Assembly: GCA_937899145.1 (NCBI GenBank)
Contig: CALBPW010000239.1
Location: 1 to 5,745, forward strand
DNA length: 5,745 nucleotides
Source: an uncultured Bacteroidota bacterium
Lineage (GTDB): Bacteria > Bacteroidota > Bacteroidia > Bacteroidales > SZUA-534
Reading direction: 5' to 3'
In this document: positions 1 to 5,120 of the stretch, piece by piece
How the letters are laid out: the number at the start of each line of letters is the position of its first letter
How positions within the stretch are numbered: position 1 is the first letter of the stretch
Notes under the pieces: model-generated
What the model saw: only the letters and a program-made list of their open reading frames with translations
Told to the model about the DNA's origin: nothing
The model's database searches: none
Program-made: the position numbers and the translations under genes

Positions 1-224
1 CCTGTCCACTGGGGTGATCTGGTCGAACCCTGACGGGCATGACCTGTACCCTTCTGTCTCCAAGGCTTTCTGCCGCCACCGCTGACTTCGGAGCGTGTCT
101 TAGCCTTCTGTGTGCCCTGGCGGTTGTTGGCCAGCTGCTGCTGTACTGCCATGTGAACCAGGTGCTCATTTATCTCTACACCGAAACCAGCATCGGAAAG
201 ATCGATTTTGTCAACTTCCTTGCC
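1..224 (-). CDS. rplD: 50S ribosomal protein L4 (uL4), partial, out of place
   Basis: L4 binds 23S rRNA early in large-subunit assembly, and its long loop lines the peptide exit tunnel. Read on the minus strand, bases 3-224 give 74 uninterrupted codons beginning [20 protein letters not shown] and continuing through [19 protein letters not shown] to [18 protein letters not shown] and STRSPQW. This is the N-terminal globular part plus the start of the basic loop, the most conserved stretch of the family (compare E. coli [24 protein letters not shown]). The C-terminal two thirds run off the left edge of the window. Upstream of GKEV the frame turns into hydrophobic nonsense, and no start codon in a proper L4 context follows, so the true N-terminus is missing. 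The [11 protein letters not shown] and [12 protein letters not shown] wording is what I remember from Clostridia, which together with the GC-rich bases suggests a donor other than the rest of the window. Ribosomal protein neighbours (L3, L23) are absent. Confidence 0.9.
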
Positions 225-225
225 G
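200..225. other. Junction between rplD fragment and S41 peptidase fragment
   Basis: Minus-strand L4 similarity holds to about 224, while plus-strand S41 similarity starts at about 204-207, so the break lies in this short interval. GC falls from about 61% (bases 1-120) to about 42% (bases 241-360) by hand count. The two genes face opposite ways and are both cut mid-protein. This fits a chimeric contig or clone joined at a short shared word. A genuine rearrangement would have to have cut an essential ribosomal gene. Confidence 0.8.
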
Positions 226-545
226 ATAAAAATTACGATTACAAACTCGAAAGCGAAAAACTGATAACCGACCTTGAGGCGGCTGTCAAAAAAGATAAGT
301 ACGACGAGCGCATTGGCGATGAATTAGAAAGTCTGCGAGCAAAACTTGCTCATGATAAATCGAAAGATTTACAAATATTTAAGTCGGAAATATCTTCGTT
401 GCTTCAAGAAGAAATCGTAAGCCGGTATTATTATCAAGTTGGTCGCGTAAAATCGCAAATGTCAAACGATTCAACTTTGTTTAAAGCTATTGGCATTCTG
501 TCAGATGCCGAGGCTTATGCTAAATTGCTGCAACTGAAGGAGTAA
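204..545 (+). CDS. S41 family C-terminal processing peptidase, C-terminal fragment
   Basis: S41 (Ctp/Prc-like) peptidases are periplasmic serine proteases that trim proteins from their C-termini, using a PDZ domain and a Ser-Lys catalytic pair. Only the final ~113 residues are present, from [19 protein letters not shown] through [18 protein letters not shown] and [13 protein letters not shown] to the stop. This matches the helical tail that follows the protease core in Bacteroidetes members (typically 530-580 residues), where an AKLxHxxxxDLxxxKxEI segment and an EIxxRYYYQxG segment recur. PDZ and catalytic residues are missing because the sequence before about 204 belongs to another gene. The open frame does extend back to an ATG at 39, but those codons are the reverse side of rplD, and the hydrophobic segment they spell is an artefact. 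The gene ends inside a heptad repeat whose first unit contains its GAGTAA stop. Family assignment of the tail is fairly sure; the exact subfamily is not. Confidence 0.75.
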   Translation, partial: DFVNFLADKNYDYKLESEKLITDLEAAVKKDKYDERIGDELESLRAKLAHDKSKDLQIFKSEISSLLQEEIVSRYYYQVGRVKSQMSNDSTLFKAIGILSDAEAYAKLLQLKE

Positions 546-581
546 AGAGTGATGAGTAATGGGTAAAGTGAGGAAGTAAAG
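540..581. repeat. Degenerate 7-base tandem repeat over the S41 stop codon
   Basis: Four phased units, GAGTAAA, GAGTGAT, GAGTAAT and GGGTAAA, occupy 540-567 (consensus GRGTRAW), and looser G/A-rich units follow to about 581. The first unit includes the last Glu codon and the TAA stop. Units vary at one or two positions each, so this is an old or degenerate array rather than a fresh microsatellite. I see no hairpin or terminator in it. Confidence 0.6.
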
Positions 582-606
582 AGGAAATGTGGAGAATAGG
601 GGAAAA

Positions 607-641
607 ACATTAGACATTGAATATTAACATTAAACAATTAA
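607..641. repeat. A/T-rich 7-base degenerate repeat before the glycosyltransferase start
   Basis: Five phased heptads lie here, starting ACATTAG (607), ACATTGA (614), ATATTAA (621), then two CAWTWAA-like units, ending six bases before the ATG at 647. The A/T-rich, weakly structured leader is the kind of sequence that helps initiation in Bacteroidetes, which rely little on Shine-Dalgarno pairing. That role is inference. Confidence 0.45.
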
Positions 642-646
642 AAGGT

Positions 647-1780
647 ATGGCAACACAACTTAAAATATTATCGATAGCGCCAGAGCCACTTTGCCCGCCA
701 ATATCGGGCGACCAAAAAGGAGTGTTTGGCTACCTTAGCGCCTTAGGGCAAATATCAAAATTGACAGTGATAACGGGCGTTGGCTCTGAAGTGCCCGACT
801 GCTCCTTCGAGATAAAACCGATAGTTCCGCGTAGCGCATTTCGCCGAATTTCGCCTGCCAATTATAAAATAATTTACGACCAAGTTGAAGCCATAAAACC
901 CGATGTCATCATTCTCGAACAGCCATTTTTAGGCTGGATGGGAACAGTGTCGAAAAAAACAGGCGTGCCAGTTTTCACACATTCGTTAAATATTGAGTAT
1001 CTGCGATTCATGTCAACAGGCAAATGGTGGTGGCCTGCAATGTTTGAGTGGGAACGCTTTGCTATGAAAATGGCTCGCGGCGCATTTTTTACAACCGACC
1101 AAGACCGTAGCATCGCCATAAACAAATTCAGTTTAAGTCCTGAAAAATGCTACCTGAAACCATACGGCATTGAGCAAACACAACTTGAAAAGTATAATTC
1201 CGACGAGCGCAAACAAGTGCTGTCGCGGCACGGCATCAATCCTGACGACAAAATTTTCATGTTTTTTGGCGTACTCAAATATCTGCCCAGCATTGAGTCG
1301 CTTTCAATCATAATTGACGAGATAAGCCCGCGCCTACAAAAATATTTGGACTCCGGCTACAAAATACTCATCTGCGGAGGCGGATTGTCGAAAAACGACC
1401 AACGCCGATTTGACGACCTCAAACGCCAAAACATTGTGTATGCTGGTTTTGTACAAGATATTAATGAATATATCCGCAGTTCAGACGTGGTGATGAACCC
1501 TGCATTGCAAGGCGGCGGCATCAAGACTAAAGTTATTGAAGCCATCGGCCAAAATCGACCAGTGGTGTCAACTTCGCTTGGCGCAATCGGCATTGATACT
1601 ACTGTCTGCGGCAATAAACTGCAAATTGTAGTCGATAACAATTGGGATATGTTTGTCAATTGTATGGTGAACGCATTGTCGATTAAAGGCGACACTCCGC
1701 AAGCCTTTTTCGACAAATATAGTTGGGAAGGAATTGCGCAGAATGTTTACGATATTTTACAATCATCAGTAAATAAATAA
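647..1780 (+). CDS. Glycosyltransferase, GT-B fold, GT4-like
   Basis: This 377-residue protein probably transfers a sugar from a nucleotide-sugar donor to a cell-surface glycan or glycolipid; neither donor nor acceptor can be read from the sequence. The N-terminal Rossmann domain opens with KILSIAPEPLCPPISGDQKG (6-25), the place where GT4 enzymes carry their glycine-rich acceptor-side loop. THSLNIEYLRF (111-121) matches the usual H-N-x-E-Y linker-side motif. The C-terminal donor domain starts near FMFFGVLKYLPSIESL (204-219) and carries QGGGIKTKVIEAIGQNRPVV (288-307), the donor-binding motif with its conserved Glu, followed by STSLGAIGI. Length is normal for the family. I chose the ATG at 647 rather than an in-frame TTG at 617, because the extra ten residues fall in the repeat leader and the family's first strand begins right after 647. 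It has no signal peptide or membrane segment, so it is likely cytoplasmic or peripheral. The channel gene starts one base after its stop, implying co-transcription. Confidence 0.85.
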   Translation: MATQLKILSIAPEPLCPPISGDQKGVFGYLSALGQISKLTVITGVGSEVPDCSFEIKPIVPRSAFRRISPANYKIIYDQVEAIKPDVIILEQPFLGWMGTVSKKTGVPVFTHSLNIEYLRFMSTGKWWWPAMFEWERFAMKMARGAFFTTDQDRSIAINKFSLSPEKCYLKPYGIEQTQLEKYNSDERKQVLSRHGINPDDKIFMFFGVLKYLPSIESLSIIIDEISPRLQKYLDSGYKILICGGGLSKNDQRRFDDLKRQNIVYAGFVQDINEYIRSSDVVMNPALQGGGIKTKVIEAIGQNRPVVSTSLGAIGIDTTVCGNKLQIVVDNNWDMFVNCMVNALSIKGDTPQAFFDKYSWEGIAQNVYDILQSSVNK

Positions 1781-1781
1781 A

Positions 1782-2861
1782 ATGTTGAATTTTAGTTTTT
1801 TGGGGACCTCGAGCATCGAATGGTTTTGGGCAATTATTGATGTTGTACTTGCCTTTTTGTTGGCAAAACTCTTTTTGTGGGCGTTAAGTTCAATTTTAAC
1901 CCGATTTTCAAAAATATCACCCGACAAAATCCGTAGTGTAATTGAGCGCGGCGGTGTCCCTGTCAGTTTGCTTATTGTGCTGATAGGTATCCGCTTGGCG
2001 CTCATGCATTTTCCAATACCGACCGACTATTTGGTATATGTTAGCAAGGTTTACGTAATATTGGTGACCCTCGATATAACTTGGATTTTATCGAGCTTTG
2101 TAACAACACTTGCCGGTGAATTTCTGACACAAAAAGCTGAGCGAAAAGACAGCAGCATCAACCCAACCGCAATACCAACCATACTGCATACAATCCAAGT
2201 GGTTGTATGGGGCATTGGCATTGTGCTTGCGCTCACCAATTCGGGCTACGATGTGGGCGCGCTTATTGCAGGTTTGGGAATTGGCGGTGTGGCAGTTGCT
2301 CTGGCTGCTAAAGACACCGTTACCAACTTTTTTGGAGGTTTTACAATCATCATCGATAAGCCATTCCGCATTGGCGACCGCGTGCGCGTTTCGGGTTTTG
2401 ATGGCTATGTAACAGCCATCGGCTTACGCACATTCCGCCTCTCAACCCTTGATGGCACTGAGGTTATAATTCCAAACACAGCTATCATTGATAGCGTAGT
2501 CGAAAATGTGACACGTGAACCTGCACGCCGCATTATTACTGACTTGGGGCTGACTTACGATACCTCTCCGCAACAGATGCGCCAAGCCATCGAAATACTA
2601 CGCCAGATTGTGAAAGACAATAAGCACCTCGATAAAAAATGCAATGTTTTCTTTTCGAGTTATGGCGATTTCTCGCTGAATATCAAACTGATATACTATA
2701 TCAAAAAGAATAGCGACATTTTAGAATCGCAATCGGAAGTGAATCTTGCAATACTTGAACAATTTAACGCCGCCGGACTTAACTTTGCTTATCCAACGCA
2801 AAGTCTTTATATTGAAGGAGTTAAAGGAAAAGTTGACATTGGTTCAAATAATACTAAATAG
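1782..2861 (+). CDS. MscS-family mechanosensitive ion channel
   Basis: This is an inner-membrane channel of the small-conductance mechanosensitive type, which opens under membrane tension to release solutes during hypo-osmotic shock. Of its 359 residues, hydrophobic helices lie at about 12-38, 58-78, 84-110 and 133-152. The pore helix is GYDVGALIAGLGIGGVAVAL (155-174) followed by AAKDTVTNFFGG (175-186), with the Gly/Ala packing pattern of MscS TM3. The beta domain follows with KPFRIGDRVRVSGFDGYV (193-210) and GTEVIIPNTAI (225-235). The C-terminal alpha/beta domain ends with FAYPTQSLYIEG (335-346), a standard MscS ending. One more membrane helix than E. coli MscS (286 residues) places it among the slightly longer YnaI/YbdG-like members; ion selectivity cannot be told. 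The start ATG lies one base after the glycosyltransferase stop, and cmk begins 45 bases downstream, so a shared transcript is likely. Confidence 0.93.
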   Translation: MLNFSFLGTSSIEWFWAIIDVVLAFLLAKLFLWALSSILTRFSKISPDKIRSVIERGGVPVSLLIVLIGIRLALMHFPIPTDYLVYVSKVYVILVTLDITWILSSFVTTLAGEFLTQKAERKDSSINPTAIPTILHTIQVVVWGIGIVLALTNSGYDVGALIAGLGIGGVAVALAAKDTVTNFFGGFTIIIDKPFRIGDRVRVSGFDGYVTAIGLRTFRLSTLDGTEVIIPNTAIIDSVVENVTREPARRIITDLGLTYDTSPQQMRQAIEILRQIVKDNKHLDKKCNVFFSSYGDFSLNIKLIYYIKKNSDILESQSEVNLAILEQFNAAGLNFAYPTQSLYIEGVKGKVDIGSNNTK

Positions 2862-2880
2862 TAAAATAGAAGAGAAAATC

Positions 2881-2892
2881 GACTCACCGATT
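2881..2892. repeat. Short copy of the GACTCACCRATT spacer word
   Basis: GACTCACCGATT, in the spacer before cmk, recurs at 3713-3724 with one mismatch (GACTCACCAATT) in the spacer before ispH. It belongs to the same 8-base family as the array at 3691-3730. Function is unknown; it could be a relic of a once longer array or a shared leader element. Confidence 0.4.
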
Positions 2893-2906
2893 AAACAGAA
2901 ACGAAA

Positions 2907-3602
2907 ATGAAAGAAAATTTAGTGATAGCGATAGACGGATTCTCATCGTGCGGAAAAAGTACTGTGGCAAAACAACTTGCGCGTCATTTGGGTTATATTT
3001 ATGTTGATACGGGCGCAATGTATCGTGCGGTTACGCTTTTTTGTATGCGTAACCATCTTATTGATAATGACGGAAATGTGTCTGCTGATGCACTTGAGTC
3101 TGTTATCAATACTATCGATATAAAATTTACTTGCGACAAGCCTACAGCTAAGAATACAACTTGGCTAAATGGCGAAAATGTTGAAGACGAGATTCGCCGT
3201 ATTGAGGTGTCGGATAAGGTCAGCTACGTCAGCCGCATCGGTTTTGTGCGAAGCCGAATGGTAAGCCTTCAGCAGCAAATGGGTGTGCAAGGCGGCATTG
3301 TGATGGACGGTCGCGATATCGGAACAGTTGTTTTCCCGAATGCCGACCTTAAAATCTTTATGACAGCGTCGCCCGAGGTGCGCGCCCAACGCCGCTACGA
3401 CGAGCTTACAGCCAAAGGCGAAACTGTAACTTTCAGCCAAATTTTAGAAAACGTCAACCAACGCGATTACTTAGACCAACATCGCGAAATTGCTCCATTG
3501 CGCCAAGCTGATGATGCTAAAGTGCTTGATAATAGCAATTTAACACGAGAGGAACAATTTGCTTTGATTTTGCAAATGGTTGAGGAAGCGAGAAAAGAGT
3601 AA
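2907..3602 (+). CDS. cmk: Cytidylate kinase
   Basis: Cmk phosphorylates CMP and dCMP to the diphosphates with ATP, in the cytoplasm, recycling cytidine nucleotides for RNA, DNA and CDP-lipid synthesis. The 231-residue protein has the P-loop GFSSCGKSTVAKQLA (11-25), the CMP-site motif YVDTGAMYRAVT (32-43), the NMP-binding insert typical of bacterial CMP kinases (about 60-125), and VMDGRDIGTVVFPNADLKIF (132-151), which supplies the conserved GRDIGTVVFP element. The LID follows with ASPEVRAQRR (154-163), then the REIAPLRQADDAKVLDNS segment (193-210). All key residues are present and the length is standard (220-230). The ATG follows an A-rich stretch without a clear Shine-Dalgarno. It sits upstream of ispH with a 150-base spacer; from memory this order recurs in Bacteroidetes genomes. 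Confidence 0.97.
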   Translation: MKENLVIAIDGFSSCGKSTVAKQLARHLGYIYVDTGAMYRAVTLFCMRNHLIDNDGNVSADALESVINTIDIKFTCDKPTAKNTTWLNGENVEDEIRRIEVSDKVSYVSRIGFVRSRMVSLQQQMGVQGGIVMDGRDIGTVVFPNADLKIFMTASPEVRAQRRYDELTAKGETVTFSQILENVNQRDYLDQHREIAPLRQADDAKVLDNSNLTREEQFALILQMVEEARKE

Positions 3603-3617
3603 AGTGTAATGTTTAGA
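3597..3617. repeat. Heptad-like units over the cmk stop codon
   Basis: GAGTAAA (3597), GTGTAAT (3604) and GTTTAGA (3611) are phased seven bases apart. The first is identical to the first unit of the 540-567 array, and likewise carries the last Glu codon and the stop. The degree of degeneracy makes this a tentative call. Confidence 0.4.
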
Positions 3618-3647
3618 AGACAGGGATTGAATGTGAGAATAACCGTT

Positions 3648-3703
3648 GATAATCGGTTGGAGATATAGTTTAAAGTAGTGAGGAAAACAATTCACCGATT
3701 ATC
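3648..3703. repeat. 10-bp perfect inverted repeat upstream of ispH
   Basis: The arms GATAATCGGT (3648-3657) and ACCGATTATC (3694-3703) are exact reverse complements separated by 36 bases. A smaller AACCG/CGGTT pair (3641-3645 and 3654-3658) nests around the left arm. It lies in the 150-base cmk-ispH spacer, 50 bases before the ispH start. It could fold in the transcript or be an operator, but the long loop and the absence of a U-run argue against an intrinsic terminator. Confidence 0.45.
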
Positions 3704-3730
3704 CGATTGACCGACTCACCAATTGAAAGA
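3691..3730. repeat. Degenerate 8-base tandem repeat upstream of ispH
   Basis: Five phased octamers occur: TTCACCGA, TTATCCGA, TTGACCGA, CTCACCAA and TTGAAAGA. The first three fit TTNWCCGA closely and the last two are decayed. The array ends 22 bases before the ispH ATG. It resembles the heptad arrays elsewhere in this window in design but not in sequence. Confidence 0.55.
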
Positions 3731-3752
3731 TATTTTTTAACACCAAATCAAA

Positions 3753-4640
3753 ATGACAATCGGCAGTCAAGAAAAAAGGCAAATTAACATTTCGGTTGAC
3801 CCGGAATCGGGTTTTTGTTTTGGCGTAAAAAATGCTGTAACAAAAGCAATTAACGAACTTGCCGACGGACAGAAACTTTACAGCCTTGGAGCAATGGTAC
3901 ACAATCCTGTTGAGGTTAACCGCCTTGCAACCATGGGCTTAGGTGTTATCGACTATGATGAATTTGCAAAATTACACAATGCAAAAGTTATTTTTCGTGC
4001 ACATGGCGAACCACCAAGCAGTTACGCAAATTTGATAGCTCGCAATATCAAACTTATTGATGCTACATGCCCCGTGGTGCTGCGTTTGCAAGCCAATATC
4101 AAGAAGGCGTATCAGCAAATGCGGCAGTGTAACGGGCAAGTTGTTATTTTCGGCAAAAAAGGCCATGCTGAGGTTATCGGATTAATAGGCCAAACCGACG
4201 GGAATGCCATTCTTGTTGAAAATGAGCAAGATATAAGCAAAATTGATTTTACTCGTCCAATCGAATTTTTCTCACAAACGACAAAAGATGTGAGCAAGTT
4301 TATGCAGTTGGTAAAAATTTTGGGCGAAAAATCGGAGTCGCAATTTCATTGGCACGACACCATTTGCCGGCAAGTTGCCAATCGTGGTCCGCACTTGCGC
4401 GAGTTTGCTGCAGAACACGATGTCATGATTTTTGTTGGCGGACACGACAGTTCAAATGCCAAAGTGCTATTCGAAATTTGTAAATCGGTAAACGGCAAAT
4501 CATATTTTATTGAAAACGAAGACGATATTCAAACTGATTGGTTCACTGATGTAACAAGTATTGGCATTAGTGGAGCAACATCAACACCATCGTGGTTGAT
4601 AGAAAATGTGGAGGCGAGGATAAAGAAGATTGTGGAGTAA
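3753..4640 (+). CDS. ispH: 4-hydroxy-3-methylbut-2-enyl diphosphate reductase
   Basis: IspH catalyses the last step of the MEP pathway, reductive removal of the hydroxyl of HMBPP to give IPP and DMAPP, with a [4Fe-4S] cluster in the cytoplasm. The three cluster cysteines are present at Cys22 (SGFCFGVKNAV), Cys106 (DATCPVV) and Cys205 (DTICRQVANR). Substrate-site residues are also in place: His50 (MVHNPVEV), His84 (FRAHGEPP), His138 and the proton-relay Glu140 (KKGHAEVIG), Thr177 (FSQTTKDV), Ser233-Ser234-Asn235 (GGHDSSNAKV), and Ser273 (GISGATSTPSW). The 295-residue length is normal for the stand-alone form; there is no fused S1 domain as in some Clostridia. The start at 3753 puts Cys22 ten residues later than E. 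coli Cys12, a modest N-terminal extension, and no better in-frame start is visible. It follows cmk in the same direction. The sequence immediately after its stop belongs to unrelated fragments. Confidence 0.97.
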   Translation: MTIGSQEKRQINISVDPESGFCFGVKNAVTKAINELADGQKLYSLGAMVHNPVEVNRLATMGLGVIDYDEFAKLHNAKVIFRAHGEPPSSYANLIARNIKLIDATCPVVLRLQANIKKAYQQMRQCNGQVVIFGKKGHAEVIGLIGQTDGNAILVENEQDISKIDFTRPIEFFSQTTKDVSKFMQLVKILGEKSESQFHWHDTICRQVANRGPHLREFAAEHDVMIFVGGHDSSNAKVLFEICKSVNGKSYFIENEDDIQTDWFTDVTSIGISGATSTPSWLIENVEARIKKIVE

Positions 4641-4653
4641 TAGAATTAGGATA

Positions 4654-4820
4654 TTAGCGTACCCGCCCACATTCAAATTCACAGGCTGGCATCCGCATTG
4701 CCGCCGCTCGATGATTCCGATACTGATTTCAGCCGAAGTGCGCAGAAAACTTGCGCAAGCGCGGGCTGAAGGCAAAACGTACCAGCCAAAAGGCGTTATT
4801 GCCGATGTCCCCGACAGCTC
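4654..4820 (+). pseudogene. Phage Mu-F/SPP1-gp7-like head morphogenesis protein, C-terminal fragment
   Basis: Minor head proteins of this family attach to the portal and act in phage capsid assembly or DNA ejection. The plus frame reads YPPTFKFTGWHPHCRRSMIP then ILISAEVRRKLAQARAEGKT and YQPKGVIADVPDS. FTGWHPxCRC followed by PIL is the hallmark C-terminal motif of the MuF domain, and a charged helix leading to KGVVxDVP is the continuation I remember from Bacteroidetes prophages. The second Cys of the usual CRC is replaced (CRR). The fragment has no N-terminus of its own and loses coherence after VPDS at about 4818, where a reverse-strand fragment begins. The plus frame stays open from 4630 to 5070 by chance, so an automatic caller may report a 146-residue protein here. 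No other phage gene is in the window. The family call rests on motif memory. Confidence 0.6.
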
Positions 4821-4832
4821 CAACTCAATTTT
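4815..4832. other. Junction between phage fragment and secreted-protein fragment
   Basis: Plus-strand phage-like coding ends at about 4818, and minus-strand coding similarity (reading NKKIELE) appears from about 4825 rightward. The fragments face opposite ways and both stop mid-domain. As at 200-225, the sequence changes identity within a few bases. Confidence 0.5.
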
Positions 4833-5015
4833 TTTGTTGCTGTTTTTATCGAAGATTGAGTCTTTTATCTCGTATTTGAAGTTGTTGATGCCGGCATTCC
4901 AGATGCTGTCGGGCAACAGAATGAGACCTCTTACATTGTTGGCTGTTGCAATAGCAAATAGCTTTGTTGCATTTGTACGTTTACTGAAAACATTTATTAA
5001 AGCCGGACAATTGTC
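4825..5015 (-). pseudogene. Fragment resembling a Bacteroidales secreted FISUMP-like domain
   Basis: The minus frame is open from a stop at 5016-5018 down through this interval and reads INVFSKRTNATKLFAIATAN, then NVRGLILLPDSIWNAGINNF and KYEIKDSIFDKNSNKKIELE. The pattern of an RTNA word, an A-x-V-N-N-V-x-G-L-I-L-L-P-D core, and then an aromatic-rich turn matches what I recall of the Fibrobacter-succinogenes-major-paralogous-like domains found in large families of secreted Bacteroidales proteins. These usually continue with a LExxGAVFLPAAG stretch, which is missing here because the frame is cut at about 4825. There is no signal peptide, start codon or stop of its own, so it is a scrap from the middle of a protein. 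Function of the parent family is mostly unknown (surface or adhesin-like). The family call is tentative; that this strand is the coding one is better supported, by the natural-looking residue pattern. Confidence 0.5.
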
Positions 5016-5120
5016 TCATTTTTTGGCAATGCCGCAAATTTGCTGGAGATTGATATTGCCACAACATTAGAACGCGCAAAAATCACATGGATTTGTTTAC
5101 CGGGGCTAACTCCTAACTAA
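5001..5120 (+). pseudogene. Unidentified short C-terminal tail (39 codons)
   Basis: A plus frame opens after a stop at 4998-5000 and runs to a TAA at 5118-5120, reading NAANLLEIDIATTLERAKIT then WICLPGLTPN at its end. The composition is protein-like, and the last residues look like a genuine C-terminus, but I do not recognise the family and there is no start codon in a convincing context. It begins where the minus-strand fragment ends (within 15 bases), so it may be a third piece of the patchwork. Its stop overlaps the stop of the convergent deoxynucleoside kinase gene by two bases. It may simply be a chance frame. Confidence 0.25.

Larger units (their letters stand above)
4641..5116. other. 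476-base stretch without an intact gene (mosaic patch)
   Basis: Between the ispH stop and the deoxynucleoside kinase stop there is no complete gene. The stretch holds the phage-like fragment, the FISUMP-like fragment and the short unknown tail described separately, in alternating orientation, each about 115-190 bases long. GC is visibly higher in the phage-like piece (4660-4815) than in the rest. I see no terminal inverted repeats, target-site duplication, integrase or tRNA at its edges that would make it a known mobile element. Confidence 0.55.

Noticed and set aside
39..203. Possible signal peptide or membrane anchor on the S41 tail
   Set aside because: These bases are the antisense of a clear rplD reading on the minus strand, so the hydrophobic run is a by-product of Leu/Val/Cys codons opposite Gln/Ala/Lys codons.
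617..646. TTG start giving ten extra residues to the glycosyltransferase
   Set aside because: The extra codons fall in the A/T heptad leader and the family's first beta strand starts right after the ATG at 647.
1357..1716. Minus-strand frame of 119 codons inside the glycosyltransferase gene
   Set aside because: It is antisense to the conserved donor-binding domain and shows no family features.
3643..3672. Bacteroidetes-type promoter (TTG about 20 bases before TATAGTTTA) ahead of ispH
   Set aside because: The -7 element should read TAnnTTTG; TATAGTTTA does not fit in any alignment, so I do not call it.
3641..3703. Intrinsic terminator after cmk
   Set aside because: The inverted repeat has a 36-base loop and no run of T follows the right arm.
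4581..4820. Left part of the minus-strand open frame from 4916
   Set aside because: Below about 4820 it is antisense to the phage-like fragment and to the end of ispH, with Cys/Arg-rich residues typical of a shadow frame.
4630..5070. A 146-residue plus-strand protein spanning the patch
   Set aside because: Only the first third has family-like sequence; beyond about 4820 the plus frame is the reverse side of a better minus-strand reading, so the long frame is accidental.
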